DNA of 34,103 bases, taken from Gemmatimonadota bacterium (GTDB lineage: Bacteria > Latescibacterota > UBA2968 > UBA8231). The first letter of the stretch is position 1. Every line of letters starts with the position of its first letter. Shown here piece by piece: positions 9,784-19,010 of this stretch. The position numbers and the translations under genes were made by a program. The stretch is taken from contig JAPPEF010000222.1 of NCBI GenBank assembly GCA_028875335.1, positions 1-34,103 of the forward strand, written 5' to 3'. Under the pieces are notes generated by a model that worked only from the letters and a program-made list of their open reading frames with translations, did no database searches and had not been told where the DNA came from.

Positions 9784-10725
9784 GGCTTCGATGATTTCGG
9801 TATGGACTTGGAAAATTTCGGTCTCGGCTGGATCGACGATTACCCGTAGCCAGTGGATATCGGGCGTGCCGAAGGGTTCGATGCGCGTGAAGCGCGTCAA
9901 GCGCCTCCCCGTGGACGCTTGGCGCAGGGGCTTGTCCACGCGGAAATAGTGGGAGTCGCCGTGGGCTAGGGCCACCGGTCGGCCAAAGCGGACAACTTCT
10001 TGCTCTAGGGCCTGCAAAAAAGCCGCGTACGGCCCGTCTGACTCGTCTGCGCGGTTCTCAAAGCGCGGATTGGCGTGGATGATGAGGAAAACGGCGCGAT
10101 GATCCTGTTCCGCAGCTTGGGCGAATGTTTCGCGCATCCAGGCAATGGCGGCGGCGGTGCGGCTTTTGACTTCCTCGTCGTTGGCCCGAGTGCGGCCTTC
10201 AAACTTGGCGGTGGCGTTGTGACTGCCGACTATGTGCAAGACCGCAAAGCTCGTCCGCCCGTGGGTCCAGCGCACGTGCTCGGGGAAGGTGCCCCCTTGG
10301 GTGACGACGCGCATGGGGTGCTGGCCCAGAGTCCAACCCGGACGCGGAAAAAAGAGTGCCCGCACGCGCGCCAGCCGGTCTAGCGGCTGGTATCCGCTCC
10401 GGTGGCAGTCGGTCCAATCGTTGTCGCCTGGGGCCAGAATAAAAGGGCGTTCAAATTGCTGGAACCACTCAAAGCGGCTCTGTAGCAAGTCGTCGCTGCA
10501 GGAACTGCTGCCGCCCTTGATATCGCCCACGTGGATGACCCATTCTAAGCCCTCGGCCCGGTTGATTTCCTCGACGAGCCGACCGAAGCGGACGCTGTCG
10601 GTCGGAGAGTATGGCATATCCGCGATCAGGGCGAAGGCGAAGGACTCCTCGACTGGTGGGTTTTGGGCACTGGCGGCGTCTAGCAACGCGGCGATTAGGG
10701 ATAGACTCAGAAGATACCGGGCCAT
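9772..10725 (-). CDS. Secreted calcineurin-like metallophosphoesterase
   Basis: The 317-aa protein starts at an ATG with AGGAGG-type SD (10732-10736 on the complement), six bases away. Residues 1-20 (MARYLLSLSLIAALLDAASA) are a signal peptide, so it is periplasmic or secreted. Metallophosphoesterase motifs appear in order: ADMPY (D36), HVGD (67-68), GDND (100-103), a His in IIHANPR, and HGDSH near residue 255. The usual DxH of the first motif reads D-M-P, a variant that can alter the first metal site. The family hydrolyses phosphomonoesters or phosphodiesters; the substrate is not evident. It converges with the dioxygenase gene and diverges from the HD oxygenase gene, with a 154-bp promoter gap on that side. 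Confidence 0.82.
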   Translation of the reverse strand: MARYLLSLSLIAALLDAASAQNPPVEESFAFALIADMPYSPTDSVRFGRLVEEINRAEGLEWVIHVGDIKGGSSSCSDDLLQSRFEWFQQFERPFILAPGDNDWTDCHRSGYQPLDRLARVRALFFPRPGWTLGQHPMRVVTQGGTFPEHVRWTHGRTSFAVLHIVGSHNATAKFEGRTRANDEEVKSRTAAAIAWMRETFAQAAEQDHRAVFLIIHANPRFENRADESDGPYAAFLQALEQEVVRFGRPVALAHGDSHYFRVDKPLRQASTGRRLTRFTRIEPFGTPDIHWLRVIVDPAETEIFQVHTEIIEANLD

Positions 10726-10879
10726 ACATTTCCTCCAGGTAGTTGGTAATACGCCACTCGATGTCGGTTTCTTTAGGCGTAAGCGAACTAAAAAAATAAA
10801 AGTAGTTTTGGTAACAATGTTAAGGATCGACTTTTCCCCTGATTAGCAAAATCGACCATCTTCAAGGAAAGACCGCCAC

Positions 10880-11476
10880 ATGAATACACTCGTAGATCCT
10901 TCTCTAGCCACAGATTTGGCCCAGGGCACGCCGACTCAGAAAGTCGATGCTTTATTCGCGTACATGGAGCGGCGAGGCCAGTCCTTTTACGACGAAGTTG
11001 TGACCCAACTCGAACACGCCCTGCAATGCGCCCACCAAGCCCAACAGGCCGGAGCTGATTCGGTGCAAGTGGCCGCGGCCCTGCTGCACGATCTGGGTCA
11101 CTTCCTAGTCGATGAGCACAGCGAAGAGGCCGATTTTCTCACCGAGGACTTGCTGCACGAAAAAGTGGGAGCCGAGTATTTGGAGCCTTTTTTTATCGAC
11201 GCAGTGACCGAGCCGGTCGGGCTGCACGTGCCGGCCAAGCGCTATATCTGCACGGTGGATAGGTCCTATTACCAGACCTTGTCGCGGGCGTCCAAGCGGA
11301 GTTTTGAGTTCCAGGGCGGCTTCATGTCGGCCGAAGAAAAGGCGGTCTTTGAACAGAATCCCCATTGGGAAAGTGCCGTGCAATTGCGCAAATGGGACGA
11401 CTTGGCCAAGGAGAAGGACCTGAAGACGCCGGGTTTGGAGAGCTATCGAGAGGCTGTGCAGGGCTGTTTGAAGTAG
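10880..11476 (+). CDS. PhnZ/TmpB-like HD-domain di-iron oxygenase
   Basis: The 198-aa length is typical of phosphonate-degradation HD proteins. Candidate iron ligands are in order: H46 (TQLEH), H70-D71 (ALLHDLGH), H93 (LLHEKVGAEYL), H116 (GLHVPAKRYIC) and D173/D174 (RKWDD). The stretches HVPAKRYIC, YYQTLSRAS, QGGFMS and LRKWDDLAK are what I recall as hallmarks of PhnZ-type mixed-valence Fe(II)/Fe(III) oxygenases. These cleave the C-P bond of 1-hydroxy-alkylphosphonates, releasing phosphate. Ordinary HD phosphohydrolases lack that C-terminal block. From memory, PhnZ has Tyr24 and Glu27 before its first His. Here Glu39 keeps that spacing, but the Tyr (37) is one residue closer and Phe36 sits in its place. 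The enzyme is cytoplasmic. The nearby TauD-type gene could supply the hydroxylated intermediate. A related non-phosphonate substrate (MIOX-like chemistry) is the main alternative. Confidence 0.82.
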   Translation: MNTLVDPSLATDLAQGTPTQKVDALFAYMERRGQSFYDEVVTQLEHALQCAHQAQQAGADSVQVAAALLHDLGHFLVDEHSEEADFLTEDLLHEKVGAEYLEPFFIDAVTEPVGLHVPAKRYICTVDRSYYQTLSRASKRSFEFQGGFMSAEEKAVFEQNPHWESAVQLRKWDDLAKEKDLKTPGLESYREAVQGCLK

Positions 11477-11568
11477 GGGCAATCCTTAGCTCGGACACCA
11501 CAAAACGCAAGTTGGCTCGACCCGTTCACCGTGGACAGACCTTTGATTCTTCCGCTTTATGCCCTAGC

Positions 11569-14500
11569 TCACTTGACCAACGACACCTTGCGCTCCTGCG
11601 CAATATCGCCCGTTTGCAAGCGCACAAGGTACACCCCACTGGCAAGTTCACTCGCGTCCCAGAGCACCTGGTAAGCCCCTGGTTTGCGCCACGCCTCTAC
11701 CAGCGTTTTCACTCGCTGCCCAGTCGGGCCGAAAACTTCCAGCCGCACCTTGCCAGCCCGCCCCACGCTGAAATCGATGTGCACCCGGCTGTTGAAAGGG
11801 TTGGGATAAGGCGGCAGTAGATGCGTTTTTTGCGGCATGCTCTCCACAGCTTGTACCGCGGTGGCAGCGGTTTCCCCCATATACGCCTTTACATAGCCGT
11901 CCGTGGTCGTCACCACCGCATCCAAAAAGCCGTCCCTATCCGCATCGGCCAAGGCGATATCGCTGCTGCGACCCTCAACTTCGAGGGTCCAGGCCCGACG
12001 CAGGGTGTCTTCCTCCTGTTCTACGCAGATCAATTTGGTGCCACTGCCAAACAGGAACTCGTCGCGCCCATCGCCGTCCACATCGCCGGAGGCCACGTCC
12101 GTATGGGCCCGCACTCCATCGTCGAACTCCAGCAAAACCGCGCCGTCCGCCGCCTGAAACAGGCGCACGCCCTCGGCGGTGGAAGCCAATAATTCCACGG
12201 TCCCATCGCCGTCGCTGTCGCCCACTCCCATCAGTGATCGCACTTCTGTGTTGTTGCGGTACGGGGTCTGCCAGATGCGCTCGCCATCGCCGCTTAGCAC
12301 GGCGTTCAAATAGCTGCAGTGCCCCCAGAGGAGTTCCGGTCGGCTGTCTCCGAATAGATCAACCACCGCAGGAAACGCATAGCCGACAAAGGAATCGCTC
12401 TCAAACAGCGGATTGAGTCCGGCGCCATAGGCCTGACGCACCACCTGCGCCGTGCCCGTGACCCCATCGACAATGTGCAGCCGGTCGGGCCACATCACCA
12501 CGATTTCTTCCAGGCCGTCGCCGTCCACATCCCCCGCGGCGCTGGGATGCCCGCCCAGACTGCGGCCACTGCCGTTCTCGGGCAGGATGAAACCCTTGGA
12601 TTCCCAGACGATTTCGCCGCTGCGCCCGTCGATTAAAAAGCCCACTTCGCTGCCCAACTTGCCGCGCCGCAGGGTGGCGAATACATCCAGGTGCTCGTTG
12701 CTGCGGAAATACCCGACGCTCCAGTAGGACAGACCGCTGAAGTTCCATATTGGCATACTGCCGTCAAAGCCGACGAACTCGGTCTGCCAGCGGACGGAGC
12801 CATCGGCCGCGAGCGCCATCAAGCTGGCGTTGCCGCTGGCTGCCTCGCGCGCCGCTAGCACCTCCCGGCGGCCGTCGGCATCTACGTCGGCAGCGACTAG
12901 TCCCCAGTGGTAGGGTGCGTTATTGGTCTGGCCGTAGCCCGGCACCTGCCACCGCAGGCGGGGCTCGCCCCCATCCTTCCCCGGAGCTTGCAGACACAGT
13001 ACTTCCCGTGTCGCTGTCTGCACAACCACTTCCACCCGGCCATCCCCTTCCAGATCGGCCACTATCGGTGTGCCGGCTGGGGTAAATGCTTGGCGACTCC
13101 ACTGGTGCAGCACGCCCGAGGCCTGCTCCAGCATTAGCGCTTGATTAGGCAGCCCACTCCCCTTTAGATACAGCAAAGCCGTTCCGTCATCCGCTACCGC
13201 AGCCGTTTCTAGGGCCATCCCGGCTGGACCGCGCACCGACCAGCGCGGTCCGATGCGTCCCGCGCCGTCGCTGCCCAATGCGATCAATTCTTCACCTGCC
13301 CCGTCCGGTGCGATCGCAAAGAAGTCGCGCCGTCCGTCGCCATCCACATCGCCGGTCGAGACTGTGCGCAATCCGTCGGCAGCCCCAGTGCTCACCGTCA
13401 AGGGCAATTGATTTAGCAATACCGTGCTGAAGCGCCCACGCTCGTGGCTCCAGAGCACGGTTGCCGCCCCCGCCTCCAAGGACCAGACCGCCAGCGGCGC
13501 GTAGGTCGGCAAAGCCTCACCGCTCGTGGCCGAGACGAATAGCTCCAAGCGCCTATCGCCATCTACATCGGCCAGACCGTGCAAATGGTGCTGTGGAAAA
13601 TCAAAGACAGTCTCGCCGCTGAGTGCATCGATGCCGACGATGTGCCACTGGCCGTCGCCTTGGTCATTGTAAATGCTGTACACCAGCTCGAAGCGCCCGT
13701 CGCCGTCCACATCGACTAGGGCCTGCGGTTTGGGCCGCACCACCTTGGTCGATTGCGATGGGTCGGGCTGAATGTCGCGTAGCCAGCGCAGCGTCAGTTT
13801 TGTCCCGTCGTTGTCAATGACCTCGGAGTGCATGCTGAAATCGGCCACCACGCCGAATTCGGGATACGGATCGTCGTCGATGTTGGCCGCCCCGAACCAG
13901 CCGTAGTTGCGGTACCCGTGGTACTGCAACTGCATCTTGGTTTCCCCGGTGGCTCCGTCGAAGACGAGGATGCGATAGTGGGTGGCCACGACGATATCGA
14001 GCTGGCCATCGACATCGACGTCAACCACGAGGACGTTGGGGTCCCAGGTATTGGTAAAGGATTCGGTCTCCCACACTACCCGAGGCTCGCCGTTATCGTA
14101 CGCGAGCAGCCAGCCGTGCTTGGGGTCGGCCCCGCCGTCGCTGAAAGAATTTCCCATTTCAAAGCGCTGCAAGCCTTCTACCTTGGGCAGGATTTGGGCT
14201 ACTTTGAAGACGTTGTCCACCGGCATGACCACCTCGCTGCCGCCGAGGTCGAAAATCTGCGGCCCGATCCCCCAGACTCGCCCTTGGGTGCCGATGTATC
14301 CGGGATCTACCGGGGCGGCAAAGGGCAAGGCGACCGAGGCGTCGCCCTCGTGCTGGGCCACTTCCACATAGCCCTCCCAGGCGGCGATGTCGTAGCGCCA
14401 GCGCTCTTGCGGCGGGTCGGGTCGCATTTGGCTGACCCCCGAGGCCCGGCCGCTCATGTGGCGGTCGCCGCGCAATTGCAGCCATTCGCCCGTTTGCCCG

Positions 14501-14580
14501 TGCGCCCATCCCGCCAGCATCGTCAGCAGCAAAACCGCCGCAATCGCTGTACTGTCTTTGGAAATCCGATAGTTGGGCAT
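11569..14580 (-). CDS. Secreted FG-GAP/VCBS propeller protein with C-terminal sorting domain
   Basis: I chose ATG 14580 because CCTCC at 14588-14592 (GGAGG on the coding strand) lies seven bases upstream and the protein then opens with a signal peptide ending AGWAHG. The protein is about 1003 aa. Many FG-GAP/VCBS calcium-binding repeats are spread over the body: DVDVDGQLDIVV, DVDGDGRFELVY, DVDGDGLEEIVV, DSDGDGTVELL, DADRDGFLDAVV. The last ~85 residues (PPYPNPFNSRVHIDF...LEVFGPTGQRV...LWDASELASGVYLVRL) match the FlgD-Ig-like/type IX secretion sorting tail of FCB bacteria. The protein should therefore be exported to the cell surface. It is the last gene of the minus-strand unit, 38 nt after the mutarotase-like gene. 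Likely a surface binding or adhesion propeller; no catalytic motif seen. Confidence 0.85.
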   Translation of the reverse strand: MPNYRISKDSTAIAAVLLLTMLAGWAHGQTGEWLQLRGDRHMSGRASGVSQMRPDPPQERWRYDIAAWEGYVEVAQHEGDASVALPFAAPVDPGYIGTQGRVWGIGPQIFDLGGSEVVMPVDNVFKVAQILPKVEGLQRFEMGNSFSDGGADPKHGWLLAYDNGEPRVVWETESFTNTWDPNVLVVDVDVDGQLDIVVATHYRILVFDGATGETKMQLQYHGYRNYGWFGAANIDDDPYPEFGVVADFSMHSEVIDNDGTKLTLRWLRDIQPDPSQSTKVVRPKPQALVDVDGDGRFELVYSIYNDQGDGQWHIVGIDALSGETVFDFPQHHLHGLADVDGDRRLELFVSATSGEALPTYAPLAVWSLEAGAATVLWSHERGRFSTVLLNQLPLTVSTGAADGLRTVSTGDVDGDGRRDFFAIAPDGAGEELIALGSDGAGRIGPRWSVRGPAGMALETAAVADDGTALLYLKGSGLPNQALMLEQASGVLHQWSRQAFTPAGTPIVADLEGDGRVEVVVQTATREVLCLQAPGKDGGEPRLRWQVPGYGQTNNAPYHWGLVAADVDADGRREVLAAREAASGNASLMALAADGSVRWQTEFVGFDGSMPIWNFSGLSYWSVGYFRSNEHLDVFATLRRGKLGSEVGFLIDGRSGEIVWESKGFILPENGSGRSLGGHPSAAGDVDGDGLEEIVVMWPDRLHIVDGVTGTAQVVRQAYGAGLNPLFESDSFVGYAFPAVVDLFGDSRPELLWGHCSYLNAVLSGDGERIWQTPYRNNTEVRSLMGVGDSDGDGTVELLASTAEGVRLFQAADGAVLLEFDDGVRAHTDVASGDVDGDGRDEFLFGSGTKLICVEQEEDTLRRAWTLEVEGRSSDIALADADRDGFLDAVVTTTDGYVKAYMGETAATAVQAVESMPQKTHLLPPYPNPFNSRVHIDFSVGRAGKVRLEVFGPTGQRVKTLVEAWRKPGAYQVLWDASELASGVYLVRLQTGDIAQERKVSLVK

Positions 14581-14618
14581 GGCGTTTCCTCCGGTATTGT
14601 CATGAAGAGCCATAATTG

Positions 14619-15701
14619 CTACAGGCTTCCAATCTCAAACGAAAGGCGTCGCTTTCCCTTCCACTCCCTTAGTTCTACTTGCGTACCATTGTATTCAATT
14701 CCCTCAACACCCGCAAAGTCGTTTGGTACTTCGACGAGAAAAGCGGCATACGATCGACTAATCGTCTCACCTGCATCGATGTAGTCGAAGAGGGTGCGGT
14801 CGAAGATGCGTCCCTTTTTCACGAGGAAGCCGAAGGGTGTTCCCGGCCCCGTAGTACCAAATTCGAGGCCCCGGGCGAAAGGACGGCCGTTGCGGATGTG
14901 CCGCCAAGCCCTGAACCAGGGGTACTCAGCGGTCTTCCAGAGGTAGCCCAGGAGCAGGCCGTGCCCCGGCGCGGTGGCGGTGGTCCAGCCGTATTCATCG
15001 TCGATCACATAGACAACCACGGCCGGTTCTTGGTCGTCCACGAGTCGGCGCATGTCGACTGGTATCCCCGCGTTGAGGGCACGGGGCCAGTACACGGATG
15101 GCTCCTCTGGGTTCGGCATGGGACTGCTGAGCATGAACCCCCTGCGCGCATTGGCGTCCACCAGTGTGCTCTCGTCGAGGAAAGGCGGCCCGATCGTGGG
15201 ATGCTGCACTATGTTGTATATGCGCCCTAGCGCGTTGGTATTGGTTACCTCCTCGCGAACACTGAAGTGGGCTCCTTCTAGTTTCACGATGCGCCGCACG
15301 TGCATCCCCGCCAATGGCAAGTGGGTGCTCATTTCTACCACTACGGCATCGCCTCGTCGTTCCGGCCCGCCGAGGAGTTTCCACATACTGCTCCCCGCTT
15401 CGCCGTGGAAGGGCATGCCATTGGCTTGCTCTGCGGCCGACGGACGGCCCACGCGGTCCAGACACAGGAAATGCCCTCGATTGCGCGGCTCCAGCTCACC
15501 GCCCTCGCCCTCCCACTTGAGCGGATTGATGCCGTTGGACAGCAGGTGAAAATCCACGATACCGCCACCCGCTAGATCGATGGACAAATGCGCTAGCTCG
15601 CCGCGAAGAGTAATCACAGGCCGCTCAGCTCCTCCCACTTCCCCCGTCCACAGGCCAGGGAGCAAGGCCGTTATTGATAGTATAACTATCCATCTTTTCA
15701 T
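14619..15701 (-). CDS. Secreted galactose-mutarotase-fold-like protein
   Basis: ATG 15701 is preferred over an upstream in-frame ATG at 15743. It has AAGGAGGG just upstream and directly begins a signal peptide (MKRWIVILSITALLPGLWTGEVGGA). The mature part is beta-rich, with features of the aldose-1-epimerase/galactose mutarotase superfamily: LRGELAHLSIDLAGGGIVDFHLL, a FHGEAG turn, IVKLEGAHFSVREEVTNTNALGRIYNIVQHPTIGPPFLDES and a later GLEFGTTG. The NxxxxxxxxxxxxQHPTIG pattern resembles the region around the catalytic His of mutarotase-like proteins. Such folds also occur as carbohydrate-binding or lyase-associated domains, so an enzymatic role is not assured. It lies between the transporter and FG-GAP genes on the same strand, consistent with carbohydrate handling in the periplasm. 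Confidence 0.6.
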   Translation of the reverse strand: MKRWIVILSITALLPGLWTGEVGGAERPVITLRGELAHLSIDLAGGGIVDFHLLSNGINPLKWEGEGGELEPRNRGHFLCLDRVGRPSAAEQANGMPFHGEAGSSMWKLLGGPERRGDAVVVEMSTHLPLAGMHVRRIVKLEGAHFSVREEVTNTNALGRIYNIVQHPTIGPPFLDESTLVDANARRGFMLSSPMPNPEEPSVYWPRALNAGIPVDMRRLVDDQEPAVVVYVIDDEYGWTTATAPGHGLLLGYLWKTAEYPWFRAWRHIRNGRPFARGLEFGTTGPGTPFGFLVKKGRIFDRTLFDYIDAGETISRSYAAFLVEVPNDFAGVEGIEYNGTQVELREWKGKRRLSFEIGSL

Positions 15702-15797
15702 ACACCCTCCTTTGATGATTGTGTCGCCTGCAAGTGGCGACACAATGTTCCCGTATTCTCATAGTTCCCTTGGTCGTCCGCTTGCCAGTGGCAAAGA

Positions 15798-17780
15798 TCA
15801 GGGCACTCCCACGCTCACCCAATTGCCTACCATGCCCGTCAAGTAATCTAGAGCCATCCAGCTCGCGCCGCAGCTAATCTGTCCCACGATCAGGCCGATG
15901 AAAAAGGGCCGCATTGTTCGGTACAGACGCACTCCCCCATAGCGCACGATAAACAGCTTAAACAGCCACCCGATCATAATACTGAACCAACCCCAGGTGA
16001 TTGGCCACGATGTGGCAATGGGCAGACCTAGGTAGTGAAGTGGCCAGTTGATGAACCGGTGCCGGGCGTACATCAGTCCGGCCATGATCGTTCCGCCCAA
16101 TCCCGCAAAGGCGATCCGCGGTACAGTCATGTCACTGCCGAAGGGGTTCTGGAGCTTGTCCCCCACGAACCCGAAGACGGTCTGGGGCAATCCTAAGAAA
16201 GCCCAGCGCTGCAGATTGATTCCCCCGTATGTATAGGCGAGCCACACGGTCATCAAGCCCGAACAGATCGTGCCGATCAGCGCCGCCAGCACAATGGCAC
16301 CTAAGAGGGGCCGTGGCCGGCGAACGCCAATGCTGTCCATCATTTTCAGCGCGTGCATTACCGACGCCATCAGAGGGGAGCGGATCTCGGAACTCCAGGT
16401 GTAGGTGAAGCCTAGGCTAGTTAGTCCCGTAGGTCCCACGAGCCCAGTCCCAAAGGTATAGACCGTGAATACGGCCGGGACGAGTTGAGTCCGGGAAAAG
16501 CCAACGCCTCCTTCGGCGATGGTCCGGGTCAGGGCGAAGAACGCGGCAAAGGCAGTACCCACGAAGAAGGGCGTGAGCCACAGAGGCATCCCGCTAGCGT
16601 TGAGCCACAGAGCCATGCCGGCTAGCCCAATCAGCAGCGTCACCACCGCCGTCCGATAGGACATGATCTCGTCCCCGTCATCTACGTGTGGAGCGGTGCC
16701 GAAGGCTTTGCCAAAGACCGAAGCTAGATGCCGGCGACTCGTCCACAGGACGAACAAGACCAGCGCGATGGTAGCCCCCATCGCCTCGTGGCCGACTGCG
16801 ACCGTTCCCCCTCCGCCGACAAAGACCTCTTCGCGCCCTGGGATGTCGTAGCCAATAATGTTCAGCAGGCCCGACTGTAGTTTCATCAGCAGGTGGAAGA
16901 ACCAGAGGCTAAATCCGATTTCCAAGTTGACTAAGTAGGTAAATCCGATAACGGAAAAGCTCAGGAGAATGCGGAACGGTGTGGTATCCCTGAATAGCTC
17001 AAAGTAGGTCCTCGTCTCGATCCTAGGGATGTAGTCGAAATAGGCATGCAGCCCGTGCGTGCTCAGCACGATCCAGGGCAGTGCGATCCCCACCCACAGC
17101 AGCGGTTTGCGGAAAAGGGAGCCTAGGATGTGCCCTGTTTGGGGAGGCTGGAGCATCTCCAGCGGCACTTGGGTCAAGGGGAAGACGAGCCGCTCGTGCT
17201 CCACCCACTGACGCCGGACGATCACCATGCTGCTGATCATCACGGCAAAGAAGGAGGTGATAAAAATCCCCCACGCCGCGAAGGGCACTAGCCATGCCCC
17301 CCACGGGACCGAGACATGGGAGGGGGCTCCTTCGTAGAAATACTTTATTGCGAGCGGGTCGTGGGGTCCTATCCAATCCGGGATCAAGGGCAAGATCAGT
17401 TCGGCCCATTCGTTCTCCGGCGTGGCGTAATAAGAAGCTCCTGGCAGAACGGGGATCATATTCGCCATCAGCGTTTTCGTCGGGATCGTGGAGGCCACGA
17501 TCATCATCGTGTAGATGACGACGAGTTCGCCCGTTGTAAACACCCAGGGGGGATGGATTTTCCGCAGTGCGGTGTTGACTACAAAGGTGAGCAGGAAAAA
17601 CAGGAACACGGCGCCGGCCGTGATGGAGTCGGCGTTGAGTGGTGCCGTGTGATGGACGAACTGGACATAGAGCGGGCCAGTTCCAAGGAACGCCGTCAGC
17701 AGGCAACCGAGGAGAAAGGCGCGTACGGTAAACACGCGCCCTCCACCAGCCGACAAATCCGGCTGCCCCTGCGTAGTCAT
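15798..17780 (-). CDS. Polytopic transporter, DUF6785/OPT-like family
   Basis: The 660-aa integral inner-membrane protein has at least 12 hydrophobic segments. The first is VFTVRAFLLGCLLTAFLGTG; later ones include AVFLFFLLTFVVNTAL, GIFITSFFAVMISSMVIV, TAVVTLLIGLAGMALWLNA and FFIGLIVGQISCGASWMAL. Loop motifs VASTIPTKTLMANMIPVLPG, NIIGYDIPGREEV and EIRSPLMASVMHALKM match my recollection of DUF6785/DUF6784 proteins, which resemble oligopeptide (OPT) transporters. The substrate is unknown. The start lies four bases after the stop of the upstream racemase-family gene and has no good SD, so translational coupling is likely. The tight pairing suggests that it imports the substrate of that enzyme. 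Confidence 0.75.
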   Translation of the reverse strand: MTTQGQPDLSAGGGRVFTVRAFLLGCLLTAFLGTGPLYVQFVHHTAPLNADSITAGAVFLFFLLTFVVNTALRKIHPPWVFTTGELVVIYTMMIVASTIPTKTLMANMIPVLPGASYYATPENEWAELILPLIPDWIGPHDPLAIKYFYEGAPSHVSVPWGAWLVPFAAWGIFITSFFAVMISSMVIVRRQWVEHERLVFPLTQVPLEMLQPPQTGHILGSLFRKPLLWVGIALPWIVLSTHGLHAYFDYIPRIETRTYFELFRDTTPFRILLSFSVIGFTYLVNLEIGFSLWFFHLLMKLQSGLLNIIGYDIPGREEVFVGGGGTVAVGHEAMGATIALVLFVLWTSRRHLASVFGKAFGTAPHVDDGDEIMSYRTAVVTLLIGLAGMALWLNASGMPLWLTPFFVGTAFAAFFALTRTIAEGGVGFSRTQLVPAVFTVYTFGTGLVGPTGLTSLGFTYTWSSEIRSPLMASVMHALKMMDSIGVRRPRPLLGAIVLAALIGTICSGLMTVWLAYTYGGINLQRWAFLGLPQTVFGFVGDKLQNPFGSDMTVPRIAFAGLGGTIMAGLMYARHRFINWPLHYLGLPIATSWPITWGWFSIMIGWLFKLFIVRYGGVRLYRTMRPFFIGLIVGQISCGASWMALDYLTGMVGNWVSVGVP

Positions 17781-17784
17781 AGCA

Positions 17785-18960
17785 TTAGCGCGCGTCGGGG
17801 TAGTGGTCGGGGGGGTGCTTCTCGAGTTCGGATTCGATCAAGTCCGATCCTAGACCAGGCCGTTCCGGTAGAATCAGGTGTCCGTCCTGCACTTCAAAAG
17901 GATGACTCATCAGGTCATCCCGCCACGGCGCGTCGTCCACATCGAATTCTAGGATATAAAAATTGGGCACAGTGGCGCAGACGTTGGCCGATACCAGCGT
18001 CGTCAGTGGGCTGTGGCAGTTGTGGGGGGCAAATAGCACGTCATAAGCGTGAGCTAAGTCGGCGAGCCGTCGGCCCATCGCGATCCCGTTCCAAGCCAGA
18101 TCGGGCATGACGATGTCTTGGGCGTGGAGTTCAAGGAAAGGTCGAAAGTCGGCGGTGCCAAAGAGGCTCTCGCCGGTGCAGATCGTCGTGGTCGTAGAAT
18201 CGCGAATGGTCCGCAGCGCAGTCGCGTCTAGGGTCTCCGTCTCGAGCCACATCAGGTCGTACGGCTCCAAGGCCCTGGCGAGTCGCGCTGCGCCGCCCAA
18301 CTTGAAGTGGAATCCCACATCCAGCGCGATGCCCACATCCGGTCCGAGGGTTTCCCGGAAGGTGCCGATTATTCGCTCTGCGTGGCGCAGGACAGAGGAG
18401 GGTGCATCGCCGACGCTACCCGGCACGCCGGTGCCCTCGGGATCGTCCTCCAAGGGCATCAGGTTCGTCTTGATCGCCGTGAAGCCGCACTCCAGCACCT
18501 CTCTAGCCAATTCCTCCAAGTCGGCAATCGTCCGCACTGGCCGCAACCCCAACTTCTGCGCCCACGGTCCAGCCCGGGTCGTACCGCAGTGGGACCAGTA
18601 AAGCCGAAGCCTGTCCCGCATGCGGCCGCCGAGCAGTTGCCACACGGGCGCGTTTAGAACCTTGCCGCGGATGTCCCACAGGGCCGAGTCAATGCCGGAC
18701 ATCGCCTTGTAGGCAATGCCCCCCGTGTGGCGAACCGAAAAGGCGGATAGTTCCCACCAGATCGCCTCGCTCGCCATGGGATCCTTGCCGATAATCCGCT
18801 CAGCGTACCGTTCTACGGTCGCCGCCACGGGTCCGGGCGAGCCCCAGTCGGTGCAGTCCCCCCACCCCACTAGGCCCGGGTCGCTGGTCTCGATCTTCAC
18901 GAAGGTCCAGGGACGGAAACCGCCGTCTACGATGTACGTCTTGACTCTGGTGATTTGCAT
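17785..18960 (-). CDS. Mandelate racemase/muconate lactonizing-type enzyme (enolase superfamily)
   Basis: The 391-aa protein starts at an ATG preceded by TGAGGTGCG. The acid/sugar dehydratase residues of the enolase superfamily are visible: K164 (TAIKTN), metal ligands D214 (IALDVGFHF), E240 (MWLETE) and E264 (CTGESLFG), D287 (VMPDLAW) and catalytic H313 (APHNCHSPL). The N-terminal capping domain holds KAMSGIDSALWDIRGK and PVWQLLGG. The APHN histidine fits the D-mannonate/galactarate-type sugar-acid dehydratase subgroup. The family abstracts a proton alpha to a carboxylate using Mg2+. The enzyme is cytoplasmic. It is tightly coupled to the transporter downstream (4-nt gap), and together they suggest import and dehydration of a sugar acid. 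The exact substrate cannot be read from sequence. Confidence 0.85.
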   Translation of the reverse strand: MQITRVKTYIVDGGFRPWTFVKIETSDPGLVGWGDCTDWGSPGPVAATVERYAERIIGKDPMASEAIWWELSAFSVRHTGGIAYKAMSGIDSALWDIRGKVLNAPVWQLLGGRMRDRLRLYWSHCGTTRAGPWAQKLGLRPVRTIADLEELAREVLECGFTAIKTNLMPLEDDPEGTGVPGSVGDAPSSVLRHAERIIGTFRETLGPDVGIALDVGFHFKLGGAARLARALEPYDLMWLETETLDATALRTIRDSTTTTICTGESLFGTADFRPFLELHAQDIVMPDLAWNGIAMGRRLADLAHAYDVLFAPHNCHSPLTTLVSANVCATVPNFYILEFDVDDAPWRDDLMSHPFEVQDGHLILPERPGLGSDLIESELEKHPPDHYPDAR

Positions 18961-19010
18961 CGCACCTCAATTGCTTGTACGCCAAAAACAAAGTAGCGGT
19001 TGTCGTCGCT

